Shown here: positions 1 to 7,040 of the stretch, one piece after another | Layout of the letters: each line of letters starts with the position of its first letter | Numbering within the stretch: position 1 is the first letter of the stretch | NCBI GenBank assembly: GCA_902805805.1 | Contig: CADCUE010000061.1 | Coordinates: forward strand, 1-14,906 | Length of the DNA: 14,906 nucleotides | From: an uncultured Frankineae bacterium | GTDB lineage: Bacteria; Actinomycetota; Actinomycetes; Mycobacteriales; SCTD01 | Direction: 5' to 3' | Notes under the pieces: generated by a model | The model's input: only the letters and a program-made list of their open reading frames with translations | What the model was told of the DNA's origin: nothing | The model's database searches: none | Program-made: the position numbers and the translations under genes

Positions 1-19
1 GAGGCGCTTGCCCTTGGCC

Positions 20-50
20 GCGGTACGCGCGGGCGGCTGCGGCGTACCGC
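20..50. repeat. Inverted repeat near left edge (possible terminator)
   Basis: A perfect 9-bp inverted repeat, GCGGTACGC at 20-28 and GCGTACCGC at 42-50, is separated by 13 bases. It lies about 40-70 bases past the stop of the RpiB-like gene that reads leftward, so it could be the transcription terminator of that operon. It has no T-run, which is common for actinobacterial stem-loops. It could equally be an operator for a gene beyond the edge. Bases 1-91 contain no gene that I can recognise. Confidence 0.3.
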
Positions 51-91
51 TGTGCAGGGGAAGCCGTCGCCGGGGGCGGGTGGTGACGGGC

Positions 92-547
92 TCAGGTCAG
101 CGGCTCGCCGCGCTCGAGGGCGGCGATCATGTCGAGGCGCCGCGCGTGCACGCCCCCCTTGAACGGCGTGCTGAGCCAGGTCGCGAGCAGCTGCTCCGCC
201 AGCTCGGCCGAGACCACCTTGGCGCCGAGGACCAGCACGTTCGCGTCGTTGTTGCCGCCCGCGATCTCGGCGCCCCAGGTGCTGTGGCACAGGACGGCGC
301 GGATGCCACGCACCTTGTTGCAGGCGATCGTCTCGCCCGACCCGCCGCCGCCGACGACGACGGCCCGGTCGACGGCCCCCGCGACGACGCGCGCGCAGAC
401 CGCAGCGCACAGCGGCGGGTAGTCGACCACCTCGTGCTCGTCGTGCGTGCCGTGGTCCTCCACCTCGTGGCCGGCGGCGGTGAGCCAGGCGACCAGCCGG
501 GTCTTGTGGGCGACCCCGTTGTGGTCGGCCGCGATCGCGACCCGCAT
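92..547 (-). CDS. RpiB/LacA/LacB-family sugar-phosphate isomerase-like protein, atypical active site
   Basis: A 151-residue protein of normal length for the RpiB/LacAB family, whose members interconvert aldose and ketose phosphates in the cytoplasm. Asp8-His9 (AADHNG) and the glycine-rich GGGGSGETIACNKV loop at 66-79 are clear. The loop has no catalytic Cys; Glu72 occupies the position of the Glu base used by mycobacterial RpiB. Two other key sites differ. The family HNDAN motif reads NNDAN (99-103), which removes the ring-opening His, and the family GGRH reads GGVH (131-134), which removes an Arg that binds phosphate. The start ATG overlaps the stop of the upstream decarboxylase-like gene by one base (TGATG), so the two are probably translationally coupled. 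I infer isomerase chemistry on an unusual, perhaps open-chain or non-phosphorylated, pathway intermediate. Family assignment is firm; the substrate is unknown. Confidence 0.85.
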   Translation of the reverse strand: MRVAIAADHNGVAHKTRLVAWLTAAGHEVEDHGTHDEHEVVDYPPLCAAVCARVVAGAVDRAVVVGGGGSGETIACNKVRGIRAVLCHSTWGAEIAGGNNDANVLVLGAKVVSAELAEQLLATWLSTPFKGGVHARRLDMIAALERGEPLT

Positions 548-1488
548 CAGCCGACCAGGTCCGCGGTGCCGGGCGCGAACACGTCCTCCAGCGCCACCGG
601 CCGTCGCAGGATCCCCTGGTCGACGGCCGAGCGGAGCAGGTCCTCCAGCACCGCCCGGTTGGGCGGCAGGCCGTACGGCAGCGGATCCGCGCCCGTCACC
701 TCGAGCACCCGGCGGTGCGTCGCGTCGGCCGGGGTGCTGCCGGCGCCGGCCACCAGCTCGTCGACGTAGAGCCGCTTGGCCCGGGCAAAGGCGTCGAAGA
801 CCTCTGCGGCCAGCTCCGGCCGGGCCTGCAGCAGCTCGTCCTTGACCACCACGAGGTGGTTGATCGGCCAGTGGCCGCGCTCCCGCAGGGCGGACAGGCC
901 GGCCGCCTGCGGGTCCGGGAGCAGCGGGACGACGTCCGGGGCGTCCAGGTCGGCCCCGACGACCGCGGCCAGGTCCCCGCTGCGCAGCAGCGCCTCCAGC
1001 GACTGCCCCTCCGGCGCGGGCACGACGTTGCTCGGCGGTCGGTACTGCGCGACGTGCTCGTCGCCCGACAGCACCCACGTCACCGCCGACAGGTCGACGC
1101 CGTGCTCCTCGGCCAGGACGGCGCGCGCCCACACGCCGGTCGTGACGGTGTAACCGCGGTTCACGCCGACGCGGCGGCCCTCGAGATCGCCCGGGCTCGT
1201 GATGCCGGAGCCCGCCAGGACCTGCACGGCGCCGTGGTGGAAGGCCCGGACGAGGAAGACGGGCAGCGCCTTGAAGCGCACCCCGTGCTCCTGAGCGACG
1301 AGGCAGGTCGTCAGCGCCATCTCGCAGACGTCGAACTCCAGACCGCGCACCATGCGGCGGAAGCCCTGCACCAGGACGGGGACGTCGACGAAGTCGAACC
1401 CGAACCCGTCGGGCACGACGCGGCCGTCCTTCAGCGCGGCGTTGGCGCCCGTCGTGCGGGTCACGGTCGTCAGCAGCGGTCCGGGCAT
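547..1488 (-). CDS. 4,5-dihydroxyphthalate decarboxylase-like protein (periplasmic-binding-protein fold), divergent paralogue
   Basis: A 313-residue protein related to Pht5-type 4,5-dihydroxyphthalate decarboxylases, which have a type 2 periplasmic-binding-protein fold but no signal peptide. It is a paralogue of the protein at 4416-5414. Shared landmarks are [11 protein letters not shown] near 18-28, [10 protein letters not shown] at 51-60, [11 protein letters not shown] at 76-86, PINHLVVV at 208-215 and YGLPPN at 272-277. The segment that reads GGQETPGRIEK in the other copy is replaced by [11 protein letters not shown] (141-151), so specificity probably differs. I chose the ATG at 1488 because GAGGTGG sits just upstream (1491-1497) and family homology begins there. 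A longer in-frame ATG at 1539 lies inside the operator at 1538-1558 and has no ribosome site. It heads a two-gene operon with the RpiB-like gene. A decarboxylase of a carboxylated aromatic is likely; a binding protein without export signal is the alternative. Confidence 0.75.
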   Translation of the reverse strand: MPGPLLTTVTRTTGANAALKDGRVVPDGFGFDFVDVPVLVQGFRRMVRGLEFDVCEMALTTCLVAQEHGVRFKALPVFLVRAFHHGAVQVLAGSGITSPGDLEGRRVGVNRGYTVTTGVWARAVLAEEHGVDLSAVTWVLSGDEHVAQYRPPSNVVPAPEGQSLEALLRSGDLAAVVGADLDAPDVVPLLPDPQAAGLSALRERGHWPINHLVVVKDELLQARPELAAEVFDAFARAKRLYVDELVAGAGSTPADATHRRVLEVTGADPLPYGLPPNRAVLEDLLRSAVDQGILRRPVALEDVFAPGTADLVG

Positions 1489-1490
1489 GT

Positions 1491-1497
1491 CCACCTC
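1491..1497 (-). promoter_or_regulatory. Ribosome binding site that fixes the start at 1488
   Basis: On the - strand GAGGTGG is followed by AC and then ATG at 1488. The GAGG core is five bases from the start. The alternative ATG at 1539 has no comparable sequence. Confidence 0.65.
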
Positions 1498-1537
1498 GTC
1501 GCGTCGGCGGCCGTCGCGGCGGGCACCGGACGACTCC

Positions 1538-1558
1538 ATGGTCTTACCATCAGACCAT
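1538..1558. promoter_or_regulatory. Operator copy 1, FadR/GntR-like, between divergent operons
   Basis: ATGGTCTTACCAT (1538-1550) is a perfect 5-bp palindrome around three bases, followed after CAG by another ACCAT (1554-1558). The first ACCAT-type arm and the last also form a wider palindrome, ATGGTC-n9-GACCAT. TGGT-n3-ACCA is the pattern bound by FadR-subfamily GntR regulators. The site lies about 50 bases from the - strand start at 1488 and 41 bases from the + strand start at 1599, so one bound dimer could control both operons. It matches the copies at 6701, 10588, 11942 and 14008. Confidence 0.7.
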
Positions 1559-1598
1559 CCATTAGGGTGCGCCGAAGTCCCCGATGCGAGGAGCAGCG

Positions 1599-2717
1599 AT
1601 GGCAGAGCAGGTGCTGGCGGCGGTCAGGACCGGTCCCGGTCGGACCGAGATGCGCGAGCTGCCGCTGCCGGACGTGCCGGACGACGGCGCCCTGCTCAAG
1701 GTCGAGGTCGCCGGCATCTGCGGCACCGACGTCAAGATGTACGCCAGGCCGCCCTTCGCCGAGCCCGTGATCATGGGACACGAGAACGTCGGGACCATCG
1801 CCCGGGCCGGCAAGGGCTTCCTCGAGCGCAAGGGACTGCAGGAGGGGGACCGCGTCTTCGTCGAGCACTACGTCGGCTGCTTCCACTGCGCGTGGTGCCA
1901 CGCCGGGGAGTACCGCCACTGCGAGCTGACCGACTGGCGCACCAACCCGGACGCCCGCCGCTACGGCTACACCTCGTCGGAGAACCCCGGCAGGCTGTGG
2001 GGCGGCTTCGCGCAGTACATGTACCTGCCGTGGAACTCCGTGACGCACAAGGTGCCGGACGGGGTCTCCGCCGAGCTCGCGGGCCTGGTCACCCCGCTGT
2101 CCAACGGCATCGAGTGGGCCCTGAACGCCGGAGGCGTCGGGTACGCCTCGACCGTGCTCATCCAGGGGCCGGGGCAGCAGGGCCTGTCGCAGGTCGTCGC
2201 GAGCAAGCAGGCCGGCGCCTCGCTGATCGTGGTCACCGGCACCACGCGCGACGCGCCACGCCTGGCCCTCGCGCAGGAGCTGGGCGCCGACGCGGTCATC
2301 GACGTGCAGGCGGAGGACCCGCTCGCGCGCGTTCTCGAGCTCACGGCCGGTCGAGGCGTCGACGTGGTGCTCGACTGCACGTCCGGTGCCGGCACGGCCC
2401 CGGTGCTCCTCGGCATCGACGCGCTCAAGCGGCGCGAGGGGGTCATGGTCACGCAAGGGGAGCTGGCCGCCTTCCCGGACTTCCCGCTCAAGAAGATGAC
2501 CGAGAAGTGCATCGCCCTCAAGAGCGCGCGGGGCCACGGCTACCGCGCCGTGGAGCTCGCGCTCGACCAGCTCGCCTCCGGGCGCTTCCCGCTCGAGCGG
2601 CTCGCGACGCACCGCTTCCCGCTCGAGGACGTCGACCGCGCGATCCGCATCCTCGCGGGCGAGACCGAGGACGACGCCATCCACATCTCCCTGCTGCCCT
2701 GGGGCGTGCCTGCGTGA
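1599..2717 (+). CDS. Zinc-dependent medium-chain alcohol dehydrogenase
   Basis: A 372-residue cytoplasmic NAD(P)-dependent dehydrogenase of the medium-chain zinc family (threonine/sorbitol dehydrogenase-like). Catalytic zinc residues are visible as Cys41 in CGTD and His61-Glu62 in GHE. Structural-zinc cysteines are Cys94, Cys97, Cys100 and Cys108. The Rossmann motif GPGQQG is at 190-195. The start at 1599 has GAGGAG five bases upstream; the ATG at 1584 would place that ribosome site inside the gene. It is the first gene of a four-gene operon, directly downstream of the operator at 1538-1558, and its stop overlaps the GTG start of the aldolase gene (GTGA). In this context it might oxidise a ring diol or a hydroxylated side chain before or after ring opening. 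The family is certain; the substrate is inferred only. Confidence 0.9.
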   Translation: MAEQVLAAVRTGPGRTEMRELPLPDVPDDGALLKVEVAGICGTDVKMYARPPFAEPVIMGHENVGTIARAGKGFLERKGLQEGDRVFVEHYVGCFHCAWCHAGEYRHCELTDWRTNPDARRYGYTSSENPGRLWGGFAQYMYLPWNSVTHKVPDGVSAELAGLVTPLSNGIEWALNAGGVGYASTVLIQGPGQQGLSQVVASKQAGASLIVVTGTTRDAPRLALAQELGADAVIDVQAEDPLARVLELTAGRGVDVVLDCTSGAGTAPVLLGIDALKRREGVMVTQGELAAFPDFPLKKMTEKCIALKSARGHGYRAVELALDQLASGRFPLERLATHRFPLEDVDRAIRILAGETEDDAIHISLLPWGVPA

Positions 2718-3403
2718 GCATCGTCGTCCGCAACGTCCAGCGCACCGACCGCGCCGTCGTGGACGGCCTCGCGGCCTGCGGCGTCTCCACCGTCCACGAG
2801 GCGCAGGGCCGCACCGGGCTGGTCGACCCGGCGCTGCGTCCGGTGTGGCCCGGGGCCCGGGTCGCCGGCACCGCCGTCACCGTCAGCGTGGCCCCCGGCG
2901 ACAACTGGATGCTGCACGTGGCCGTCGAGCAGTGCTCGGAGGGCGACCTGCTCGTGGTGGCGCCCACCTCCCCGTCCGAGGCGGGGTACTTCGGCGACCT
3001 GCTGGCGACCGCGCTGCGAGCGCGCGGCGTGCGCGGGCTCGTCATCGACGCCGGCTGTCGTGACGTCGCGGACCTGCAGCGCATGGCCTTCCCGGTGTGG
3101 GCGCGCCACGTGTCGGCCTTCGGCACCGTGAAGGAGACGCTCGGCAGCGTCAACGTGTCCCTGGTCTGCGCCGGCCAGCTGGTCCGGCCCGGTGACGTCG
3201 TCGTCGCCGACGACGACGGGGTGGTCGTCGTGCCGCGGGTGCAGGCCCCGCGCGTGCTCGAGGCCGCTCGGACCCGCGAGGCCAAGGAGGCGGCCGTGCG
3301 CGAGCGCTACCGCAACGGCGAGCTCAGCCTCGACGTGCACGGGATGCGCGAGCGGCTGGCCCGCAAGGGACTGACCTACGTCGACGAGGAGCCGTCTGCG
3401 TGA
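2714..3403 (+). CDS. ligK: RraA/LigK-family aldolase, probable 4-carboxy-4-hydroxy-2-oxoadipate aldolase
   Basis: A 229-residue protein of the RraA-like class II pyruvate aldolases. LigK-type members cleave 4-carboxy-4-hydroxy-2-oxoadipate to pyruvate and oxaloacetate, with oxaloacetate decarboxylase as side activity, using a divalent metal. The family signature G-D-x20-R-D is present as Gly94-Asp95 and Arg116-Asp117. The C-terminal extension after the fold (about 178-229, charged and helical) is typical of LigK/HMG aldolases rather than of the RNase E inhibitor RraA. The start is GTG at 2714 in a 4-base overlap with the dehydrogenase stop, and the stop overlaps the LigJ start in the same way. 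Co-location with LigJ, which makes its substrate, is the best evidence for this function. A demethylmenaquinone-methyltransferase-like or other HMG aldolase role is less likely. Confidence 0.8.
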   Translation: MSIVVRNVQRTDRAVVDGLAACGVSTVHEAQGRTGLVDPALRPVWPGARVAGTAVTVSVAPGDNWMLHVAVEQCSEGDLLVVAPTSPSEAGYFGDLLATALRARGVRGLVIDAGCRDVADLQRMAFPVWARHVSAFGTVKETLGSVNVSLVCAGQLVRPGDVVVADDDGVVVVPRVQAPRVLEAARTREAKEAAVRERYRNGELSLDVHGMRERLARKGLTYVDEEPSA

Positions 3404-4419
3404 TCATCGACATCCACGGCCACTACACGACCGAGCCACCGCAGCTGGCGGCGTTCCGCTCCGCCCAGCTGGCCCGGCTCGAGGACCCGTCGCTGCCCGA
3501 GCCGGAGCCGCCCGTGGTGTCGGACGACGCCGTGCGGGCCAGCATCGAGCCGCACCAGCTGCGGGTCCTGCGCGAGCGCGGCGGCGACCTGATGGTCTTC
3601 TCGCCGCGCGCGTCGGCCATGGGGCACCACGTGCCCGACCCGGCGACCGCCCGTGCCTGGGCGGCGGCCAGCAACGACCTCGTCGCCCGCGTCGTGACGC
3701 TGTTCCCCGAGCACTTCGTCGGCGCCTGCCAGCTGCCGCAGGCACCCGGCGGGTCGCTCGACGACGCGGTCGCCGAGCTCCACCGGTGCGTCGAGGAGCT
3801 CGGCTTCGTCGGCTGCAACCTCAACCCCGACCCGTCCGGAGGCCACTGGACGTCGCCGCCGCTGACGGACGCGTACTGGTCGCCGCTGTACGAAGCGCTC
3901 GTCGAGCTCGACGTGCCGGCCATGGTGCACGTGTCCGGGTCCTGCAACCCGGCGTTCCACGCGCTCGGCGCGCACTACCTCAACGCCGACACCACGGCGT
4001 TCATGCAGCTGCTCGAGGGCGACCTGTTCGAGCGCTTCCCGACGCTGCGGCTGGTCGTCCCGCACGGCGGCGGGGCGGTGCCCTACCACTGGGGGCGCTA
4101 CCGCGGGCTCGCCGCGCGCAACGGCTGGGCCGACCCGTCCGCGCTGCTCGGCAACGTCTTCTTCGACACCTGCGTCTACTCCCAACCCGGCATCGACCTG
4201 CTGCACCGCGTCGTGCCCGAGGACAACGTGCTGTTCGCCTCGGAGATGCTCGGCGCGGTGCGCGGCGCCGACCCGGAGACGGGCATCGAGTGGGACGACA
4301 CCAAGCGCTACGTCGACGCCGCCGACCTCACCGACGCGCAGCGCCGGAAGGTCTTCGAGACCAACGCGCGACGCGTCTTCCCGCGCCTGGACGCCCTGCT
4401 CGCGGCCGCGGGGCGATGA
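3400..4419 (+). CDS. ligJ: 4-oxalomesaconate hydratase (amidohydrolase superfamily)
   Basis: A 339-residue protein, almost the same length as Sphingobium LigJ, which adds water to 4-oxalomesaconate to give 4-carboxy-4-hydroxy-2-oxoadipate in the cytoplasm. Zinc-site residues are visible: His6 and His8 in DIHGH, His177 in AMVHVSG and Glu282 in FASE. The LigJ-like stretches LNPDP (141-145), [16 protein letters not shown] (159-174) and PHGGGAVPY with His222 also match. The start is GTG at 3400, overlapping the aldolase stop, and its own stop overlaps the ATG of the next gene. Its product is the substrate of the aldolase encoded just upstream, so the pair forms the end of a protocatechuate-4,5/gallate-type meta-cleavage pathway. 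Other decarboxylating amidohydrolases (ACMSD, LigW, gamma-resorcylate decarboxylase) share the fold but fit less well. Confidence 0.85.
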   Translation: MIIDIHGHYTTEPPQLAAFRSAQLARLEDPSLPEPEPPVVSDDAVRASIEPHQLRVLRERGGDLMVFSPRASAMGHHVPDPATARAWAAASNDLVARVVTLFPEHFVGACQLPQAPGGSLDDAVAELHRCVEELGFVGCNLNPDPSGGHWTSPPLTDAYWSPLYEALVELDVPAMVHVSGSCNPAFHALGAHYLNADTTAFMQLLEGDLFERFPTLRLVVPHGGGAVPYHWGRYRGLAARNGWADPSALLGNVFFDTCVYSQPGIDLLHRVVPEDNVLFASEMLGAVRGADPETGIEWDDTKRYVDAADLTDAQRRKVFETNARRVFPRLDALLAAAGR

Positions 4420-5414
4420 CCGTGGCGCGCCTGCCGCTGACCTTCGCGTGCGGGGACTACGACCGCACCCGCGCTCTCGAGGAGGGCACGATCCGCCCGG
4501 ACGGCATCGAGCTGACCTACCTGCGCCTGCCGGTGGAGGAGACGTTCTTCCGGATGATGCGCCACCGCGAGTTCGAGGTCGCGGAGATGTCGCTGTCGTC
4601 GTACGTCATGTCGCTGCACACCGAGGAGCGGCCGTTCGTCGCGATCCCGGTCTTCACCTCCCGCTCGTTCCGGCACGGCGGCATCTACTGCCACGCCGGC
4701 GCCGGGATCGAGCGCCCCGAAGACCTGCGCGGCAAGCTCGTCGGCACGCCGGAGTACCAGGTCAGCGCGGGCGTGTGGATCCGCGGGATCCTCGCCGACG
4801 AGCACCACGTGCCGGTCGACTCCGTCCGCTACGTGACGGGCGGTCAGGAGACCCCCGGCCGCATCGAGAAGGCTCCGCTGCGGCTCTCGACCGACGTGGA
4901 CATCTCCCGCATCCGCCCGGACCAGACGCTGTCGGCCATGCTCGCCGAAGGGGAGATCGACGCTCTCTACAGCCCACGCATCCCGTCGCCCTTCGCGGCG
5001 CGCGACCCGCGGGTCCGGCGGGTCTTCCCCGACGTCGTCGCGGCGGAGAAGGACTGGTTCGCCGCCACCGGCATCTTCCCGATCATGCACGTGGTCGTGA
5101 TCCGCCGGGACGTGTACGAGCGGCACCGCTGGGTGGCCCAGTCGCTGTACAAGGCGGCGCTGCTCGCCAAGCAGGAGGCGATGGCAGGTCTGTACGACTC
5201 CTCGGCGCTGCGGTTCATGCTGCCGTGGCTCAACCAGGACCTCGAGACCGCGCGCGAGGTCCTCGGCGACGACTACTGGTCGTACGGGCTGCCGGCCGAC
5301 CACCACACGCTCTCGACGTTCCTGCGCTACCACGAGGAGCAGGGGCTGTCGCCCCGCCGGCTGGCTCCCGAGGAGCTCTTCGCGCCGGAGTCCACCGAGT
5401 CGGCGGTCGTCTGA
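4416..5414 (+). CDS. 4,5-dihydroxyphthalate decarboxylase-like protein
   Basis: A 332-residue protein of the Pht5-type 4,5-dihydroxyphthalate decarboxylase family. The known reaction converts 4,5-dihydroxyphthalate to protocatechuate and CO2. The N-terminus LTFACGDYDRTRALEEG (8-24) is typical of the family, followed by EFEVAEMSLSSYV (52-64), PVFTSRSFRHGGIY (78-91), GGQETPGRIEK (142-152) and YGLPADHHT (290-298). It has no signal peptide, so it is not a transported binding protein despite the fold. It is the last gene of the four-gene operon and starts in an ATGA overlap with LigJ. Compared with the paralogue at 547-1488 it keeps the canonical motifs, so it is the better candidate for the true decarboxylase. 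The aromatic substrate could be another ortho-dicarboxylated or hydroxylated ring. Many proteins of this annotation have no tested activity. Confidence 0.8.
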   Translation: MTVARLPLTFACGDYDRTRALEEGTIRPDGIELTYLRLPVEETFFRMMRHREFEVAEMSLSSYVMSLHTEERPFVAIPVFTSRSFRHGGIYCHAGAGIERPEDLRGKLVGTPEYQVSAGVWIRGILADEHHVPVDSVRYVTGGQETPGRIEKAPLRLSTDVDISRIRPDQTLSAMLAEGEIDALYSPRIPSPFAARDPRVRRVFPDVVAAEKDWFAATGIFPIMHVVVIRRDVYERHRWVAQSLYKAALLAKQEAMAGLYDSSALRFMLPWLNQDLETAREVLGDDYWSYGLPADHHTLSTFLRYHEEQGLSPRRLAPEELFAPESTESAVV

Positions 5415-5421
5415 CGGTCAG
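5411..5421. repeat. Short palindrome holding two convergent stop codons
   Basis: CTGACGGTCAG is a perfect palindrome that contains the TGA of the + strand decarboxylase gene (5412-5414) and the TGA of the - strand ferredoxin reductase gene (5418-5420). Only three bases separate the two convergent genes, so there is no separate terminator between them and transcripts must overlap. Confidence 0.6.
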
Positions 5422-6680
5422 GCGGACGCCTCGGCCAGCACCGCCTTGAGCGGGACCTGCGCGTCGGCCGTGCGGTCCGCCGGAAGGTTGACCCCTGCGG
5501 TCAGGGCCTTGCGCACGGCCAGGTAGTCGACGGTGGAGTTGACGGCGTCGACCGCGATCAGCTCCTCGCCGGCGTAGTAGAGGACCGAGAAGCGCTCGCG
5601 ATCGGGCTCGCCGCGCACGACCGTCCGGTCGTAGCCGTACGACAGACCGGCGATCTGCAGCCGCAGGTCGCCCTGGTTGGACCAGAACCACGGCACCGTC
5701 CGGACCTGCGCCGGTCGTCCCAGCAGCGTCGCCGCAGCGACGGTCCCCTGCGCGACGGCGTTCTGCACCGACTCGAGGCGCACCCGGCCCTGTCCTGTCA
5801 TGGGGTGCGGCAGGACGGTGCAGTCGCCGGCGGCGACGACGGCCGGGTCGCTCGTGCGGGCGACGGCGTCGACCACGATCCCGCCGTCGCACGACAGGCC
5901 CAGCTGCTCGGCGAGCTCGGTGCGCGGGACGACGCCGATCCCGACCACGACGACGTCCGCCGGCAGCTCGCGGCCGTCGGCGAGCAGCACCCCGGTCACC
6001 CGGCGACCGTCCCCGCGCAGGCCCGCCACGGTGGCCGACAGCAGCACCGTGGTGCCGCGGCGCTCGTGCGCGCGCCGGTAGAACTCCGAGACCACGGGCG
6101 CGACGGCGCGCGGGATGAGCCGGTCGGCCGCCTCCACGACGGTGACCGCGAGCCCCCGGTCACGTGCCACCGCCGCAGCCTCCAGCCCGATGAAGCCGCC
6201 GCCGACCACGACGACGGACGAGCCGGCGGTGAGCAGCGAGCGCAGGCGCTGCGCGTCGTCGACGTCGCGAAGGCAGCAGACGCCGTCGAGGTCGGCGCCG
6301 GGAACGGTCAGCCGGCGCGGCCGGGCGCCGACGGTGAGCGCGAGGCGGTCGAACACCAGCTCACGTCCGGTCGAGGTCGTCGCCGTCCCCGCGCCCGCAC
6401 CGGACATGGCCAGGCCGGTCACCCGCTCCCCGCAGACGAGGTCGATGCCCGCGTCGGCGTAGAACGCGGGCGTGCGGAACGCGAGAGCGTCGGAGCCCGG
6501 CGCTCCGGCGAGGTACTCCTTGGACAGGGGCGGTCGCGCGTAGGGAGGCAGCGGCTCCGCACCGACCATGGTGATCGGCGCCCGGTCGCCGAGCTCGCGG
6601 AGCGTGACGGCGAGCTGCAGGCCGGCCTGGCTGGCCCCGACGACCAGGGTGCCCGAGCCGGAGGAGGGGGTGTCGAGCAC
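5418..6680 (-). CDS. FAD-dependent ferredoxin reductase, CamA/ThcD (putidaredoxin/rhodocoxin reductase) type
   Basis: A 420-residue flavoprotein that would pass electrons from NAD(P)H to a small iron-sulfur protein, which then serves a Rieske oxygenase or P450. The FAD motif GASQAG is at 15-20, the class motif PPYARPPLSKEYL at 45-57, the NAD-binding motif GGGFIG at 160-165, the second FAD motif near AAGDCT at 283-288, and the family hallmark VPWFWSNQGDLRLQIAGL at 329-346. I chose the GTG at 6680, which has GGAGG four bases upstream. The in-frame ATG at 6713 lies inside the operator at 6701-6721. No ferredoxin or oxygenase is encoded in this window, so its partners must be elsewhere. It ends three bases from the convergent decarboxylase gene. 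Family assignment is firm. Confidence 0.88.
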   Translation of the reverse strand: MLDTPSSGSGTLVVGASQAGLQLAVTLRELGDRAPITMVGAEPLPPYARPPLSKEYLAGAPGSDALAFRTPAFYADAGIDLVCGERVTGLAMSGAGAGTATTSTGRELVFDRLALTVGARPRRLTVPGADLDGVCCLRDVDDAQRLRSLLTAGSSVVVVGGGFIGLEAAAVARDRGLAVTVVEAADRLIPRAVAPVVSEFYRRAHERRGTTVLLSATVAGLRGDGRRVTGVLLADGRELPADVVVVGIGVVPRTELAEQLGLSCDGGIVVDAVARTSDPAVVAAGDCTVLPHPMTGQGRVRLESVQNAVAQGTVAAATLLGRPAQVRTVPWFWSNQGDLRLQIAGLSYGYDRTVVRGEPDRERFSVLYYAGEELIAVDAVNSTVDYLAVRKALTAGVNLPADRTADAQVPLKAVLAEASA

Positions 6681-6684
6681 GGCG

Positions 6685-6689
6685 CCTCC
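6685..6689 (-). promoter_or_regulatory. Ribosome binding site that fixes the GTG start at 6680
   Basis: On the - strand GGAGG is followed by four bases and GTG at 6680. The alternative ATG at 6713 lies in an operator and has no ribosome site. Confidence 0.6.
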
Positions 6690-6700
6690 CAGGACGGTGA

Positions 6701-6721
6701 ATGGCCTTACCATTCTACCAT
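6701..6721. promoter_or_regulatory. Operator copy 2, upstream of the ferredoxin reductase
   Basis: ATGGCCTTACCAT (6701-6713) followed by TCT and ACCAT (6717-6721). It agrees with the copy at 1538 in 17 of 21 positions, with one mismatch in the left arm (GGC for GGT). It ends 21 bases before the GTG start of the ferredoxin reductase on the - strand, and it also lies in the divergent spacer toward the class II aldolase gene. Confidence 0.65.
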
Positions 6722-7040
6722 CGAAGGACCGGCGACAGCACGTGCGCTACGAGGGGAGGACCCGGGCCCACCAGCGCAGGGACGTGGCCGGGATCGAGCG
6801 GGTCACCGTCGCCGGCGCGGTGCGCGGTGCACGACGCCAGGACCGGCGCAGGCGGGGCTCGCCGGCACGGACGAGGTCGGCGGGGACGCCGTCGGCGGCG
6901 AACAGAGCGGACGGGCGAGACACAGGAGGACCTCCGATCGCGGGCACGCGCCGTTGCGCGCCCACCGGGGACAACGACAGGACCGCCGCGCGCCAGTCCG
7001 GCCGCGGAGGTGACGCTGCGCAATGAGGAGGATCACGTCC
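6722..7040. other. Non-coding spacer between divergent genes
   Basis: These 319 bases separate the operator of the ferredoxin reductase from the start of the class II aldolase gene. Short open frames cross it in several frames, but their translations are rich in Arg, Pro and Gly, match no family I recognise, and have no convincing ribosome site. The right end holds the ribosome site GAGGAGG (7025-7031) of the aldolase gene. No operator copy close to that gene is seen. The spacer may hold a long leader or a decayed gene remnant. Confidence 0.5.

Noticed and set aside
92..1132. A 346-codon - strand frame ending with the RpiB-like protein, as a possible fusion
   Set aside because: The part upstream of ATG 547 is out of frame with the decarboxylase-like gene and matches nothing; the RpiB fold starts exactly at [11 protein letters not shown].
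1352..3403. A 683-codon + strand frame ending with the aldolase
   Set aside because: Only the part from GTG 2714 resembles a protein family. The upstream part is out of frame with the alcohol dehydrogenase gene.
547..5414. The two decarboxylase-like proteins as ABC substrate-binding proteins
   Set aside because: The fold is related, but neither has a signal peptide or lipobox and no permease or ATPase gene adjoins them; the family motifs match Pht5-type decarboxylases better.
6715..7023. Small - strand open frame in the divergent spacer as a hidden gene
   Set aside because: Composition is Arg/Pro-rich, there is no ribosome site, and no motif is recognisable.
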